Origin: Macropodus opercularis
Lineage: Eukaryota > Chordata > Actinopteri > Anabantiformes > Osphronemidae
NCBI GenBank assembly: GCA_030770545.1
Contig: CM061106.1
Location: 4,304,001 to 4,368,000, forward strand
Length of the DNA: 64,000 nt
Direction of reading: 5' to 3'
Shown: positions 40,620 through 52,137 of the stretch, in pieces
How the letters are laid out: each line of letters starts with the position of its first letter
Numbering within the stretch: position 1 is the stretch's first letter
Notes under the pieces: model-generated
The model's input: the letters and a program-made list of their open reading frames with translations, nothing else
Database searches by the model: none
What the model was told of the DNA's origin: nothing
Program-made: the position numbers and the translations under genes

Positions 40620-41800
40620 CACTCTGATGGAGGAAGCTGGGGGAGCAGGCTGGGCTGGGGGGCATGTGCCTGGTGTGACACAACGGCCTCACAGGTTATC
40701 GTGACTGTGCCTCCGGGTTTTAAGAATCTTACCCGTCACGGGCGAACCAGCCTTCCAAACCTGGAGGTCACTGAGTGGACTCATGCAGCACTTTGAGACA
40801 CATTCACACACTGGGAACAACTGTCAGCCTTCAGTGTCTAAAGAACAAATCAACCAGAGTCCAGAGGAGCTGGGAATCGAACCGCCGACCCTACGATTGG
40901 TGGACGACTCCTGTCTCCTGAGGATTGTAAGTCCCGACTTGTCATGTTTTGGGGGCAAGTGCCTGGTGTGAAACAACGGCCTCACAGGTTATCGTGACTG
41001 TGCCTCCGGGTTTTAAGAAACTTACCCGTCACGGGCGAACCAGCCTTCCAAACCTGGAGGTCACTGAGTGGACTCATAGTCAGTCCAGTCAATCAAAATC
41101 CAGAGGAGCCGGGAATCGAACCGCCGACCCTACGATTGGTGGACGACTCCTGTCTCCTGAGGCTCGTAAGTCCTGAGTTCAAACAATCGTGACTGTGCCT
41201 TAGGTCGTCCCGGGGTTTGAGGTGGGATCTTACCGTCATGGGCGAACCAGCCTTCCATGTTAACGCACCACTAGCGGCTAAGAGGCTGTTGTTGGATTCC
41301 CTCACACGTTCCTTTGCCCGTTCCTTTGAACACCACTTGGCACAGAGACGATGGCGGCCCTACCCACCACCGTCTCCGTGTTGTCGTGTTTTGGGGGCAT
41401 GTGCCTGGCGCGTCAGAGAAAACAGCCTCCCAGGTTATCGTGACTGTGCCTGCCTTAGGTCGTCCCGGGGTTTGAGGTGGGATCTTACCCGTCATGGGCG
41501 AACCAGCCTTCCAAACCCGGCCAGTAGCGGTGGTCACTGAGTCGACTTACGGACGCAATACTTTTCTACTTTTCCATTGTTAAATGGTACATGAGACCCT
41601 CTAGTCTTTTGTTCTCGCTACACTGCGTTAACGTGGACATTTCCCCAGTGTGGGATCAATACAGGTTAATGTTGTCTTTTCCTGTCTCGTAGCACTTTTA
41701 GACACATTCATTCACTGGGAACAGCTTTGAGTCCAGAGGAACCGTGAATCGAACCGCCGACCCTACGATTGGTGGCCGACTCCTGTCTCCTCCAGTCCCA
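40620..41800. repeat. Diverged tandem copies of a composite repeat of about 290 bp
   Basis: The order GTGCCTGGTGTGA, CAGGTTATCGTGACTGTGCC, GTCACGGGCGAACCAGCCTT, GTCACTGAGTGGACTCA, CCGGGAATCGAACCGCCGAC and TACGATTGGTGGACGACTCC recurs near 40665, 40957, 41190 and 41395, with a final part near 41730. Copies 1-2 are the most alike. Apparent ORFs here (41217-41540 and others) are shadows. Confidence 0.8.
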
Positions 41801-41884
41801 GCTGTGGTTCGTTGCGGCTGCTAACAGCAGCTTCGCGTCAAACACTCAGTGTGCGCTCATATAGCGCAGTTGTAGCTTGTTGGT

Positions 41885-42035
41885 ACTAACACACACACAC
41901 ACATGCTCCTCCCACACAGACACACACCCCCCTCGTCCTCCTTGACCTTAACACCACACACACACATGGTTGTCGTGTCACCGCTGGTCACGTTGTCGTC
42001 AGGTGGCTGCCACAAACATTTACAATAGGAACCAT
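41885..42035. repeat. (CA)n-rich simple repeat
   Basis: ACACACACACACACA runs at 41889-41903, with further CA-rich stretches to 41965. Confidence 0.7.
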
Positions 42036-42089
42036 TAGTGTCTTACTTTGACATTGAGTGGCCCAGGCTGTCAGGCTGCTCCTGTGCTC

Positions 42090-42545
42090 CTCCTTCTCCC
42101 TCTCTGGTTATTCTTTCCACTCTTTTTGTGCCTCCTTCTTTTTCTTTCTTTCTCCTCCTCCTCCCTCTCTCACCTTTTTTTTCTTTCCTCTCCTCCTCCT
42201 CCCTCCTCATCTCCTCCTCCTCATCTCTCACCTTTTTTTCTTTCCTCTCCTCCTCCCTCCTCATTTCCTCCTCTCTCACCTTTTTTTTCTTTCCTCTCCT
42301 CCTCCTCCCTCCTCATCTCCTCCTCCTCTCTCACCTTTTCTTTCTTTCCTCTCCTCCTCCTCCTCTCTCACCTTTTTTTCTTTCCTCTCCTCCTCCTCCC
42401 TCCTCATCTCCTCCTCCTCTCTCACCTTTTCTTTCTTTCCTCTCCTCCTCCCTCCTCATCTCCTCCTCCCTCTTCCTTTCTTTCTTTCCTCTCCTCCTCC
42501 CTCCCCTTCTACTCCCCCTCACTCTTCTTTCTTTCTTCTCACCCC
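42090..42545. repeat. Polypyrimidine minisatellite
   Basis: About 450 bp almost without purines on the plus strand, built of units CTCACCTTTTTTTTCTTTCC + TCTCCTCCTCCTCCCTCCTC of about 55-60 bp. Three plus frames stay open because purines, and hence stops, are absent; they are not genes. Confidence 0.9.
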
Positions 42546-43117
42546 ACTATGTACCCGCTAAGCCGCACAAATACTTTTTGACTTCTTATTTTTTGTACGG
42601 CTATTGGTTTGGATATACTTCTTTTTTTTAGTACCCACTCCCAGTCCAAATCTTTGTATTGTTTTTCCTCCCACTTTCTTTGCCTTATTTTTTCCTTTTC
42701 CATCCAATTATTTACTTTTCTTTTAAATTTTTCCTCCTCTTTCTCTCTCTTTATTTTTTCTTTTTTCTCCTTTTCCTCTCTGTTTTGTAGTTTCTCCGCC
42801 TCCTTCTTTATTTTCTTTTTCTCCTTCTTAATTTTTCCCTTCTCCTCCTCCTCCGCCGTCATTCTCCTACTCCACCTTCTGCTCCACCACTCTCTCCATC
42901 TAAACCACCTTCTCCCTTCCTCCTCATTCTCCTTCTCTTTCTCCTCCTCCTCCTCCTCCACTTCCTCCACCACGTCCAGTGTGTCCATCCACCTCCTTCT
43001 CCTCTTGGCTTCCGATCTCCAACTGGCTCTCCACATCTCTAGATCAACTTTCTCCTCCGTCTCCACCAACTGCTCCATCCTCTTCCATATCTCCATTCTG
43101 AGTTTTTTCGCTCTCAA
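42539..43117 (-). CDS. Unrecognised Lys/Glu/Arg/Trp-rich protein, possible coiled coil
   Basis: A 192-codon minus frame starts MRAKKLRMEIWKRMEQLVET, passes a glutamate run (VEEVEEEEEEKEKENEEEG), a tryptophan-rich stretch (WFRWREWWSRRWSRR) and a long K/E helix-like region (EEKGKIKKEKKKIKKEAEKL), and ends KPIAVQKIRSQKVFVRLSGY. Heptad-like charge alternation would suit a coiled coil or single alpha helix. The frame lies next to the polypyrimidine tract, and low-complexity pyrimidine-rich DNA easily opens such frames. Against that, it keeps tryptophans and a non-repetitive C-terminus. Only one copy in the window. Confidence 0.3.
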   Translation of the reverse strand: MRAKKLRMEIWKRMEQLVETEEKVDLEMWRASWRSEAKRRRRWMDTLDVVEEVEEEEEEKEKENEEEGRRWFRWREWWSRRWSRRMTAEEEEKGKIKKEKKKIKKEAEKLQNREEKEKKEKIKREKEEEKFKRKVNNWMEKEKIRQRKWEEKQYKDLDWEWVLKKRSISKPIAVQKIRSQKVFVRLSGYIVG

Positions 43118-44204
43118 ATCTGTAATGACACAATACTAAAGTTAATTTTTTTAATAAAATATCAGTGACACATAAATAAAAACATTGTATTTTCAATTTC
43201 AAATCAAATAATCAGGATGAGCAACCAGAGCTTCACATTGGATCCGTGTTTAATAACAGAAACACACTGATGCAGGCTTTTCTAGGTGGACGCAGACTGA
43301 CGGCTGACATGTGCACAGAAGTTGAAAACCTCGGTGAGAGCGTTTCTCCTCAGTGTCACGCGTTGTTTGACCTGTGACCTAGTGTTCAATACGTCAGGCT
43401 GGAGAACAGAAGCGCCTTCCACTGCTCTGTAGTCAGTGTTAGTACAACATGCTGCTATTCTGTCAGAGATGTCGACGATCGTGTATTTGAACGGGTCGTT
43501 GTGCTGTAACGCGATGTTGACTCTGGGGATTTTAATGAATCAAACCCTGGCTTTTCCCTTTTTAACTGGCTTGCTCCCACCTGCGGCCTAACGTTGTGCT
43601 GTTGTGGTTTCCTCTGGCGCAGGTGGACGTCATGTTCGCTGCTCAAACTCCAGTTCGTACCATTAACTTACAGTAACTGCTAAACCCAATTAATTCAGCT
43701 CTGGCTACGTCACAGGAACAGCAGCGTTGTGACGCTGCAGCCATTTATGTGCTTTACTTTATATGAGTGTACTTGAACTTATCCAATAGCATAATGATAA
43801 GGAACCATAACATTATTTATATACCAACACAGTCCCACACAAACAGATCATTGTTCAAGCTCATTATACTTGTGGAGACCAGAGGGAGGCCTGAACCTAA
43901 CAAAGCGTCGCCATAGCAACGCTTCCTGTCTGCAGCCAGTGTTGTGGACTTGACTGCGTGACGTGTTCATTCTGCCGGAGAAACCGAGGCCGTGGACAAC
44001 GATAGATTTACACAACTGTCAACTCTCAGGCCTCCCTTAAAACCTCTGACCCGTCCAGAACCAAATATGTCAACTTATTGCAGGTTAATGTCACTTTAAA
44101 TGTTAACTTTAAACCTGAAAAACCAGCGTCTATGACCTGGTTCCTCTCAGAGTCCGAGCTTTAGTCAAATCAAGTCACTGACTTGACAAAGCTACATAGA
44201 TAAA
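43118..44204. other. Unassigned DNA
   Basis: No recognisable gene. A 63-codon minus frame (43455-43646) is unsupported. Confidence 0.35.
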
Positions 44205-45012
44205 GTAACTTAAGATCTTCCTAAACACAAATAGGTTGAACTGAACAGAAAATCTAAGTAAATGCACATTTTTAGCAGAGCTTGAAATTATCCTACCTCT
44301 TTCTGTCGCTGTTTGTTGTGTCTAAGGTTTTTTAGAATGTTTGCTGTCAACATACATGTTGCTATGGGCCAGGATTTACATGCTGAATAAGGCTGAATGG
44401 CCAGAGTCTGCACAGGCTGAAATGAACATGGTCAGAGCTGCAGAAGCTGCTTTAAATTGACACGTGGCCCAAATAAACCCCTGCAGGGACGTCTCCTCAC
44501 TCTGCATCGTCCCATCAGCAGCTATCTGTTACAGATGCAGCGTCATTGGAATGGAAATATTTACAGATGTGTCCATGAAACATGTTTGAGTTGAAGGTAA
44601 ATGCAGCTTAATTAAATGTTTCACTAAAAACTTCAAAGTAATATTTTTCAGAGGCTTGATTCTATTACTGTGTCCTATGATATTTGACAATTCACATTTA
44701 ACCAAATCAAGCAGTAATAAACATAATGATCCCTGTAAAACACACTGAAGCATCCAAAGCTGGTTTCAGTGAAATAGATTCAATCTAATAAACCTCACTG
44801 ACCAGAACTAAGCAGCTAAAGTAAATTAAGATCTTTCTAAACGCAATTAGGTTGAACTGAACAGAAAATCAAAGTAAATGCACATTTTTAGCAGAGCTTC
44901 AAATAATCCTACCTCTTTCTGTGGCTGTTTGTTGAGTCTAAGGTTTTTTAGAATGTTTGCTGTCAACATACATGTTGCTATGGGCCAGGATTAACACGTG
45001 AGGCTGATTGGC
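44205..45012. repeat. Direct repeat pair of about 195 bp flanking about 420 bp
   Basis: Copy 1 (44205-44400) and copy 2 (44817-45012) share AAGATCTTCCTAAAC/AAGATCTTTCTAAAC, AGGTTGAACTGAACAGAAAA, GCACATTTTTAGCAGAGCTT, ACCTCTTTCTGT and TTTTTTAGAATGTTTGCTGT, with about 8-10 mismatches. It may be a solo tandem duplication or terminal repeats of a small element. No primer-binding site or ORF lies between them. Confidence 0.8.
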
Positions 45013-46049
45013 CTTCTAAGGTCTGTGTGGCGTCTGCAGCCGTGTCCCAAGCTGCAGGTTCAGCATCACTGGCTGTGAGTAAACCTATTGGGCTGGTTCC
45101 TCCATCTGAGAAGCACAGGTCAATGCTTATTTGTGACTGGGAGGATGTGCTGCTCTTTGATGGTAGCGCTTGTACAGCGGCCTGTTGAAACACGTGGCCC
45201 AGAAACGAGCATGAAATCACTTGTTTTTATGCTTTTCTGTCTTTGACTATATTTTTTTCCAACGTTTCAATGGCCACTGGAACAACAAATAATGTCTAGA
45301 CCATTATCAAAGAGTCTGCTTTTTAATTTCTGTTGCTGTGTTTGGTTTCATGGCCCCACAGGTAAGATAAGATAAGATAATCCTTTATTGATCCCACATT
45401 TGGGAAATGTAATTATTACAGCAGCTCCCAGGGATTACAAAGGATAGGTGGTGCAACGGTGCCAAAAGATGACATGTGCAAAAATATACAAAGAGCCTGT
45501 TTTTTTACAGGTAGAAACGCCTGTAAACGGACTAAACTTCAGGTTCCAGTTGTTTAGATTTAGCCTCTAGATGGAGACATTCTTCAGTAATGAAGGAAAG
45601 GAAATGAAACAGTGGAGCAGGCAAAGCTCCAGGGTTGGTTACTAACATCTGCTTTAATTTACAAACTACCAACAACGATGGGGGGTTAAAATTATACACG
45701 AGCATATTAATTTATGTAAAAAGCATGAAGTAGCTAAATATATCAGAAACATCTACCACCAAGATATGATTAGTCTGCTACTGTGCCTAGAGGCTGAACA
45801 CAAGCTACGCACTCAAGTGAAAGTGCCACGTCAAATATTTAAGTGCAGTTGAAGTACAAGGCTGTTGTTGTGAGCTGGTGTTGGTGAACATTGCTGCCCA
45901 TAGGTGTCCTCATTGGTGCTTAAAGGATGAGGCTGAGGCTGGTGAAGCCATGACTGGTGTAGTATTCAGTTCTCAAAGGTCCACATTATGCCATTCTGTT
46001 ATTTCCTGACATGATGATGAAACTGCAGCTAAATTCCAAGCTGAACATG
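45013..46049. other. Unassigned DNA with LINE-type tail
   Basis: AAGATAAGATAAGATAATCC TTTATTGATCCCAC at 45364-45397 is the (TAAGA)n plus CTTTATT-ATCCC tail of teleost LINEs, similar to 8549-8582. Nothing else recognised. Confidence 0.45.
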
Positions 46050-47187
46050 TACAGTCATGGCCAAAAGTACTTGCACCCTTGCGATTGTGTCAGAAAATGC
46101 AACACTTGTCTCAGAAAATTGTTCCACTTGCAAATGTTTTGTTTTTTATGTCTCTCTTTATGTTTCCGTTCGCACTGGAACAACACAACAAACAAACAAA
46201 CAAACAAAGAAATCTGAAAATGAATGGCTTCCTGTAACACTCTTCTTTTGCAAACTGCTCCAGGTGGTTCAGATTTGAAGGAGGCCTCCTCCCACCTGCT
46301 GTTGTGAGATCTCTCCACAGGTTCTGTGGGAGTCAGATCTGGACTCATTGCTGCCGTTTCAGAACTCCAGCGCTTTGTTTGGAGCCATTTCTGGTGCTTG
46401 TTGAAGTGGGTCTGGGGTCATTGTCCTGCTGGACGACCCAGGACTTCTGGTGGAGACGCAGCTTTCTGACACCGGCCACGACGCTGTGGCCCAAAATTCT
46501 TTGTTCATCGTCAGATTTCATGACAGCGTTCACACAGTCAAGGCCTCCAGTGGCAGAAGCAGCACAGCAACCCCAGAACATCTTTGAGCCTCCACCACGT
46601 GTGACTGCAGGGACTGTGTTCTTTTCTTTGAAGGCCTCATTTCTTCTTCTGTAAACATGCCATGATGTCCTTTACCAGAAAGCTCTGCTTTTGTCTCATC
46701 TGTCCACAGCACGTTCTCCCAGAAGGACTGTGGTTTTGTCAAACTGCAGTCTTGCTTTTTCTGCCTTTGTGTCAGCAGTGGTGCCTCCTGGGCTGAGCTG
46801 ACACTGTTGTGCCCTGTGTCTGCAGATCAGCTTGGATTTGTTTGGAGGTTAATGGGATTCTTTATCCACCATTCCAACAATCCTTCATTGTAATTTTTCG
46901 TTCATTTTGCCCTTCCGTCGACGTCCAGGGAGGTTCGCTACAGAGCCACGGGCTGTAAAACCTCTGGATGATGTTGGCACAGTGGACGCAGGAACATTCA
47001 GATCTCTGTCGATGGACTTGTAGCCTTGACATTGTCCATGTTTTTCCCCAGACAGCTCTTTACACTTGTTTCTTTTCTCCATGCTCAGGGTGACACACAA
47101 CACAAACTGGTTGCATATATTGCCCACACAAGTGTTGCGTATTCTGACAGAATTGCAAGGGTGCTGATATTTTTGGCCATGACTATT
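46050..47187 (-). mobile_element. Tc1-like DNA transposon, nearly full-length but inactive
   Basis: The ends are near-inverted repeats: ACAGTCATGGCCAAAAGTAC with CACCCTTGCGATTGTGTCAG on the left, and their complement on the right (CTGACAGAATTGCAAGGGTG ... TTTTTGGCCATGACT). A TA lies at each edge. The transposase is on the minus strand in broken frames: N-terminal part near 47100-46885 (LNVPASTVPT, then GSVANLPGRRRKGK as an HTH-like segment), ENVLWTDETKAELSGK near 46710 (catalytic Asp region), MFWGCCAAS and VQQDNDPRP near 46450, SPDLTPTEPVE near 46345. The order fits the DDE domain of Tc1 transposases. At about 1.14 kb the element is slightly shorter than typical; frameshifts make it inactive. 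Confidence 0.88.
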
Positions 47188-47985
47188 TAGTAGCTTTGTG
47201 CTAAGTCGTTTCCTACTGACAAACCTCCACCAGCAAGAGATTCAATAAATTGCATCTTAACCTGTATCTGTAACTTGATTTTTGCGTTCCCTCAGCAACT
47301 CAAAGGTTTTTAGAGAGAGAAAGACGAACGACCAGCTTGGCTTCATTGCGCCACAACTACACCTACAACTACAACTACACACCTTTCATACTTGATATCA
47401 CATATATTATTTTGTTTGATTTTACTTTCCAACAAAGGCTGTAATGCCTTGTTTTTTTGGACAGATAGCGCGTCTGCTCAGACGCTGGAGGGTAAGTGTC
47501 TGAATTTATTGACCCGAACTGTTTGTTTGACTTTGTGCATTGAGAAATCTTGATGTTTTTACTAATGACTAATTAAATGTATCATGATCTATTTTAAACA
47601 GATTTGTTTGTTGGCATTTTAATAAGTTACTAGATAAATAAAAGTGGGCTGTCTGCTAAACTTTATTATTGAGGAAGCCCTGAGAGAAGAAACCAGGTGA
47701 AATCAAAGGTTTTCAGTCACCTTCAGAATCTGAGTCATGTCCTCGTTTTGTTTGCGTTTTAATATGTTACTACAAATGTTAATCTATATTTCTGTGTTAT
47801 GAAATCATGTAAAACAAATGTCCAGTCTAAGATGGTTTGATGCTTAATCATCGCGTGCGTCTGCTCATTGTCAACAGGCAGACGGTGGACTTCAGCATCT
47901 TCGCGGCTCCCACAGCGGTTTGTCTGGAAGTAAGGAGGCCTCGAACGCACCATCACACGTGTCACACTGGAGTCAAAGTGCAGCT
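47188..47985. other. Unassigned DNA up to the copy B boundary
   Basis: Two exon-like pieces can be read (47465-47490 before GTAAGTG; 47879-47928 after TCAACAG), but with no known product. The match to copies A and C starts at 47986 (CTAACGGCTAGCGG). Confidence 0.3.
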
Positions 47986-48155
47986 AACGGCTAGCGGCTA
48001 ATGTGGCTAGCGCTAGCTTGTGTATTAGCGTAGCTCAGAAAGGCACCAGCGTAGATCGCCCCCATCTTAGTCTGGACCGGTTACGTTTTGGTGCCGGTTC
48101 GTAAAGTTACATCTGGGCTCCGGAACCGAGAAGGCGGTGAAATCCGGTATTTTAT
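47986..48155 (+). promoter_or_regulatory. Putative promoter / first exon of USP, copy B
   Basis: Corresponds to 7933-8102. The donor after the first exon is GTAACT instead of GTAAGT, so splicing of this exon would be weakened. The upstream flank present in A and C is missing here. Confidence 0.4.
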
Positions 48156-48596
48156 GTAACTGACGGCTGAACAGAGCAAAGGACCGAGTTAGCTTCTGCT
48201 ATTTGTACAGCCCGGACTAGCGTTAGCAAACATGTTGTACTGTGCTATGCTAATTCTTTTAATATAATAATGTAATTATATATATATAATATTTTATCAA
48301 AAAGCTCGTGTTACAAAAGCAGTTTTTCACTCCCTCTAGACATTTTTGAAGAGTGAGAGAGTTTATTGTTGCTTTACTTTTCATCTTATCAGACTCGTAG
48401 TTCAAATAGCAAATCATTAGTAAAAAGTGTCTTTTCCAAATGCAGTTGATTAAGTTCTGCCATTAAACAGTATAGGAGACGTTTTCCAGGTGTGAGTCCA
48501 CAAGGACATAGATTCAAAGTTCCAGGGGCTAAAGCTGGAATATGTGTATTATATATGTATTTGTTGTGTTGAACTGAGTTTCTGTGTTTGGAACAG

Positions 48597-50586
48597 ACAC
48601 CACACAGTTGTCTCCTGCTGCAGCACCGGCCTCCTCAGAGCACACGTATGTTTAATGTTCCACATGATATTGTTGTTGTTTATTATTGATGACTTCATTG
48701 CTGTAGCATTAGTAGAGTAACGTGTGTGTCTCTGTCTCTTCCACCTTCAGGCCTCTCTCCCCATATGAGCGGTTTGTCGCGGGTACGTCATCGAGTGTCA
48801 CATACACCTGATGACTCCACGCGTGTTCTGTGCGTGAGGTTATAGTTTATTGTGAGTCTTCATCTGTGGAAAAGGACACGTGATGTTTGTCATGTTTCAG
48901 GTTACCCAACCTCGGCGATACCTGCTTCGTGAACGCTGCCGTCCAGTTCCTCCTGTGGCTGAAGCCTTTCATGGAGGAGTTCAGTGTTCAGGTTGAGGTT
49001 GCCAGCACCAGCTCCACCATGAGGTACAGCAGCTGGTCCGCAGCGTAGCACAGACGTTGGTTTGTCCACTAACGTTACCAGTCAGCATGAGGACCATCCT
49101 AATTTCTTCACCTGCTCTTTCCAGGTTGTTTGGCGAACTTGTCCGTCTTGGCTTCTCAAATGACATCGATGAGAAGACAGAGGTCCTGGAAGCCCTGAAG
49201 CACATGGTTGCGCAGTAGGAGCCGACCTTTGCCAAGGACGGACCAAATGTTGGTGCACGTCTTGTTTCTGCTACAGAGCAGACAGTGATGTACAGAATGT
49301 TTTTGTAGTTAAACTCCTCTGTCTAAAACGCCGTTTCTTTGCAGGGCTGCTTTTTGTTGGTCATGTCGGTGCTGGACATGCTGCAGTTGGTTTCCCTTGA
49401 TCTGCAGAGAGCAGCCAACGCTCTTGGGCTCTCGTACGCATGTCCTGTCGCTGCTCACATCTCTGTTGAGGTCTTGAGCACCGTGACCTGCAGTCGGTAT
49501 GAACTCTTTATAGTCTCATAGTGATGTGGACGTGTACTAGTTGAACCTATGAATAAGATATATTATAACTTTGAGCTGTCATGTTATTGTGCAGGTGTGG
49601 GCAGCAGCTACCGACTCACCACGACTGCAAGAGCTTTTTCCTGGACCCCACGTGGAGTCCAGGAGGGTCAGTCCAGCAGTGTCTGGACGACTACCTGACA
49701 GTACGCCTCAGCCCCAACACTCAGCAAAGATAGAAACCAAAGCTGTTTGTGCGTTTGATCAATTGTAAGATTTCAGCTAAAAGCTTCTTCTCCCGTGTTT
49801 CCAGTGCTTAAACAAGTGCAGCTGTGGAAATGAGGAGTCAGTGGAGCAGTGGTCGTTGTTGACCCTGCCAAAGTGAGTAACATCCTATTTCTCATCCCAA
49901 ATGTGTAGAGACCTCATCGCAGCAGCTTCTTCCACTTGACTTCCTTTTTGAGTGAGTGATTTGACCACCTCTCCTCCATCTCTTTGTGTCCACAGTGTCT
50001 TGATCCTGGAACTCAGACGCACCGAGTTCAATGGCAACAAGATGGTGAAAGTGAGGACGCCCATGGAGTTGTCACGTGAACTGATGATTTCCAGCAGCCA
50101 TCTGGAGGTAGGGCAGAGCTTCAGTAAAGGCCCGGTTCATTACACAATGATGTGATAACAATGTTAGAAAGTAAGTGGTAAAATACATTTGCTGAGCTAT
50201 TGAATGTGTAAATCTAATGGTTGTTTGTTAACTGTGCTATTTTCCAGACAGCTTGTTACTCGCTTGTCACCACTATCAGCCATTTAGGGCCTACAGCTGA
50301 TTATGGTAAGTGTTTGTTTGTGTTACAGTCAACTGTGAGGTCAACTCAGGTTTTATGAATTCATAACCAAATGTTGTGTTTGTTCTCAGGTCATTCCAGT
50401 TGTGAGATTGTGATTATGCTACAGCGACTACGACGTCTACGTGAAGCCGGGCTCCTTGAGAGAGAGAGACGCTTGTGTGCTGTATTATGAGAAACAAGGC
50501 TCGGCCGAAGCCTTGTTTCTCAGAAAACACACCTGTCGTGCTTCTCACGTGACTTGTCAGATGTTGAGCACCAGGTCCTGCTATCG
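48597..50586 (+). pseudogene. Ubiquitin-specific protease (USP, C19 family), copy B
   Basis: Same exon series as copy A: 48597-48645, 48751-48782 (PYERFVAG), 48901-49023 (Cys box LPNLGDTCFVNAAVQF), 49125-49252, 49345-49496, 49595-49700, 49805-49872, 49996-50107, 50248-50305 (His box) and 50390-50586. A private nonsense change turns the Tyr codon after HMVAQ into TAG (49216-49218). The first residue of the next exon is Gly instead of Asp, and 6 extra bases follow GH. The phase error into the Cys-box exon and the shift before SDYDVYVKPG are shared with A. It therefore decayed partly before and partly after duplication. No functional enzyme can be made. Confidence 0.88.
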
Positions 50587-50689
50587 GTAAGAATTCAGTG
50601 AGAAATATTTGCCTCATTACAATGTGGTGCAGATGTAACAATTAAAGCTGTGAATGAATGATTATTATTATTGCTGTTTCTTTAACCTG

Positions 50690-51177
50690 TCATGTTGTTT
50701 GGGGCTGTGGGATGCAGTCCATGACGAATAACAACTGCTCCAGCTGTTTGACTACAAAAAGATGCTAAGGACCAGAAGAGTCAAATACAGTCAAACCACC
50801 ATCCTGTCGCAGAGTCTGGGTATCTGGTGGTGAGAACCAATAGGGACTTGTGGCCAGTAACCAGTGAAGAAACCATCACTGCCCAGGCCTTAGGGTGAGA
50901 CTGTAAATAACGTTGATTGTGTACCAGCGAGTGGACGCCGGTTTGGTGGTCACACGTCATCGGAGCACTGGTCACTGTAGCTTCATTCCCAGTGAGTAAC
51001 GTCCCATTTCTCGTCATTAATGTCCAAAATCCACATCACAGCAGCTTCTTCCACTTCACTTCCTTATTGAATTAGTGATCTGACCAGCTCTCCTCCATTT
51101 CTATGTGTCCACAGTGTTTTGATCCTCTGACTCGTCAGGTTCATTGTCACAACAACAAGACAATGACAGTTTTCTAA
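50690..51177 (+). pseudogene. Second USP relic, single unit, copy B
   Basis: Degraded CGQQL-type, CSCG-position and VLIL-type exon pieces (near 50710, 50950-50995, 51116-51170) match A unit 1 on the left and A unit 2 on the right. There is no Penelope-like insertion and no second unit here. Confidence 0.55.
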
Positions 51178-52137
51178 GAGACAGACTAAGTTGACTAAGA
51201 GAAGCTCAGGTCTGTTGATTCGGATAAGAGCCTCAGACCGATCCTGACATGTCAAACCACATTTCCAGGATCCACATTCTAGTTGTGGTTGTTGTTGTCG
51301 TCTTCGGGTGAGTCCTTACTTTGTAATGTCCAGACATGTGCACCTGTACAACACTATTCAATTCATTTCTATTTTATTTATTTAGCACCAGTTCACGACA
51401 GCAGTTATCTGAAGGCCCTTTACAAGTACTTGACACAACTAAACCTGATAAATCCCACAGAGAGCGTTTTAATCTGAAGGAGCATCAGGAGCCATGAGGT
51501 CATTAAGATGAGATGGAGCTTTATTATGAAGAGCTTTGTAGGTGAGGAGAAGAATTTTGAATCCTATCATAGATTTGACAGGACAGAGAAGCTAATGTAG
51601 GAGAAATGTGATGTCTCTTCCTAAGTCCAGTCAGACTCTGGCTGCAGCATTTTGAATCAACTGGAGGCTTTTTAGAGAGTTATTGGGACAAACTATGAGC
51701 AGGGAGTTACAGTCGTCCAGCGTAGAGGTAACAAATGCATGGATTAATTTTTTCAGCATCACTCTGTGAGACGATGCTCCTAATTTTAGCAATATTCCTA
51801 AAGTGGAAGTAAGTAGTTCTAGAGATTTCTTTAATATATGATGTAAAGGACAGATCTTGGTCCAAATGACACCAAGGTTCCTACAGTAGAACCTGAAGCT
51901 AACGTTATGTCATCCAGAGTAATAATCTGAATCAATAATGAGTCTGTGTGGTTTTTAGCACCAACTATAATAACCTCAGTTTTATCTGAATTCAGTTGTA
52001 GGAAGTTATGGGACATCCAGGATTTGATATCATTTAAACAAGTTAGAAGTTTGACTAATTGTTTTGTTTCCTCTGGTTTCATAGACAAATATAGCAGTGA
52101 AAATGTATGTGTTTCCTAATAATATTAGAGAGAGGAG
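51178..52137 (-). mobile_element. LINE ORF2 (RT C-terminal region) relic with downstream tail, copy B
   Basis: The minus strand at 52060-51830 reads LVKLLTCLNDIKSWMSHNFL then QLNSDKTEVIIVGAKNH. This is the CLxDIKSWMSxNFLQLNxDKTEV block of L2/Rex1-like LINE reverse transcriptases. The plus-strand text at 51500-51830 (GTAATCAC-like, GCTGCAGCATTTTGAATCAA, TACAGTCGTCCAGCGTAGAG) is a widespread teleost repeat. 51295-51497 is absent from A. Copy A keeps only the outermost parts. Confidence 0.75.

Noticed and set aside
42038..42631. Ser/Leu/Phe-rich membrane-like proteins on the plus strand (167-197 codons)
   Set aside because: Polypyrimidine DNA cannot contain stop codons in these frames; the hydrophobic look is compositional.
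47465..47945. First exons of a new gene before copy B
   Set aside because: Splice-like sites are present, but the pieces give no consistent frame or family; left as unassigned.
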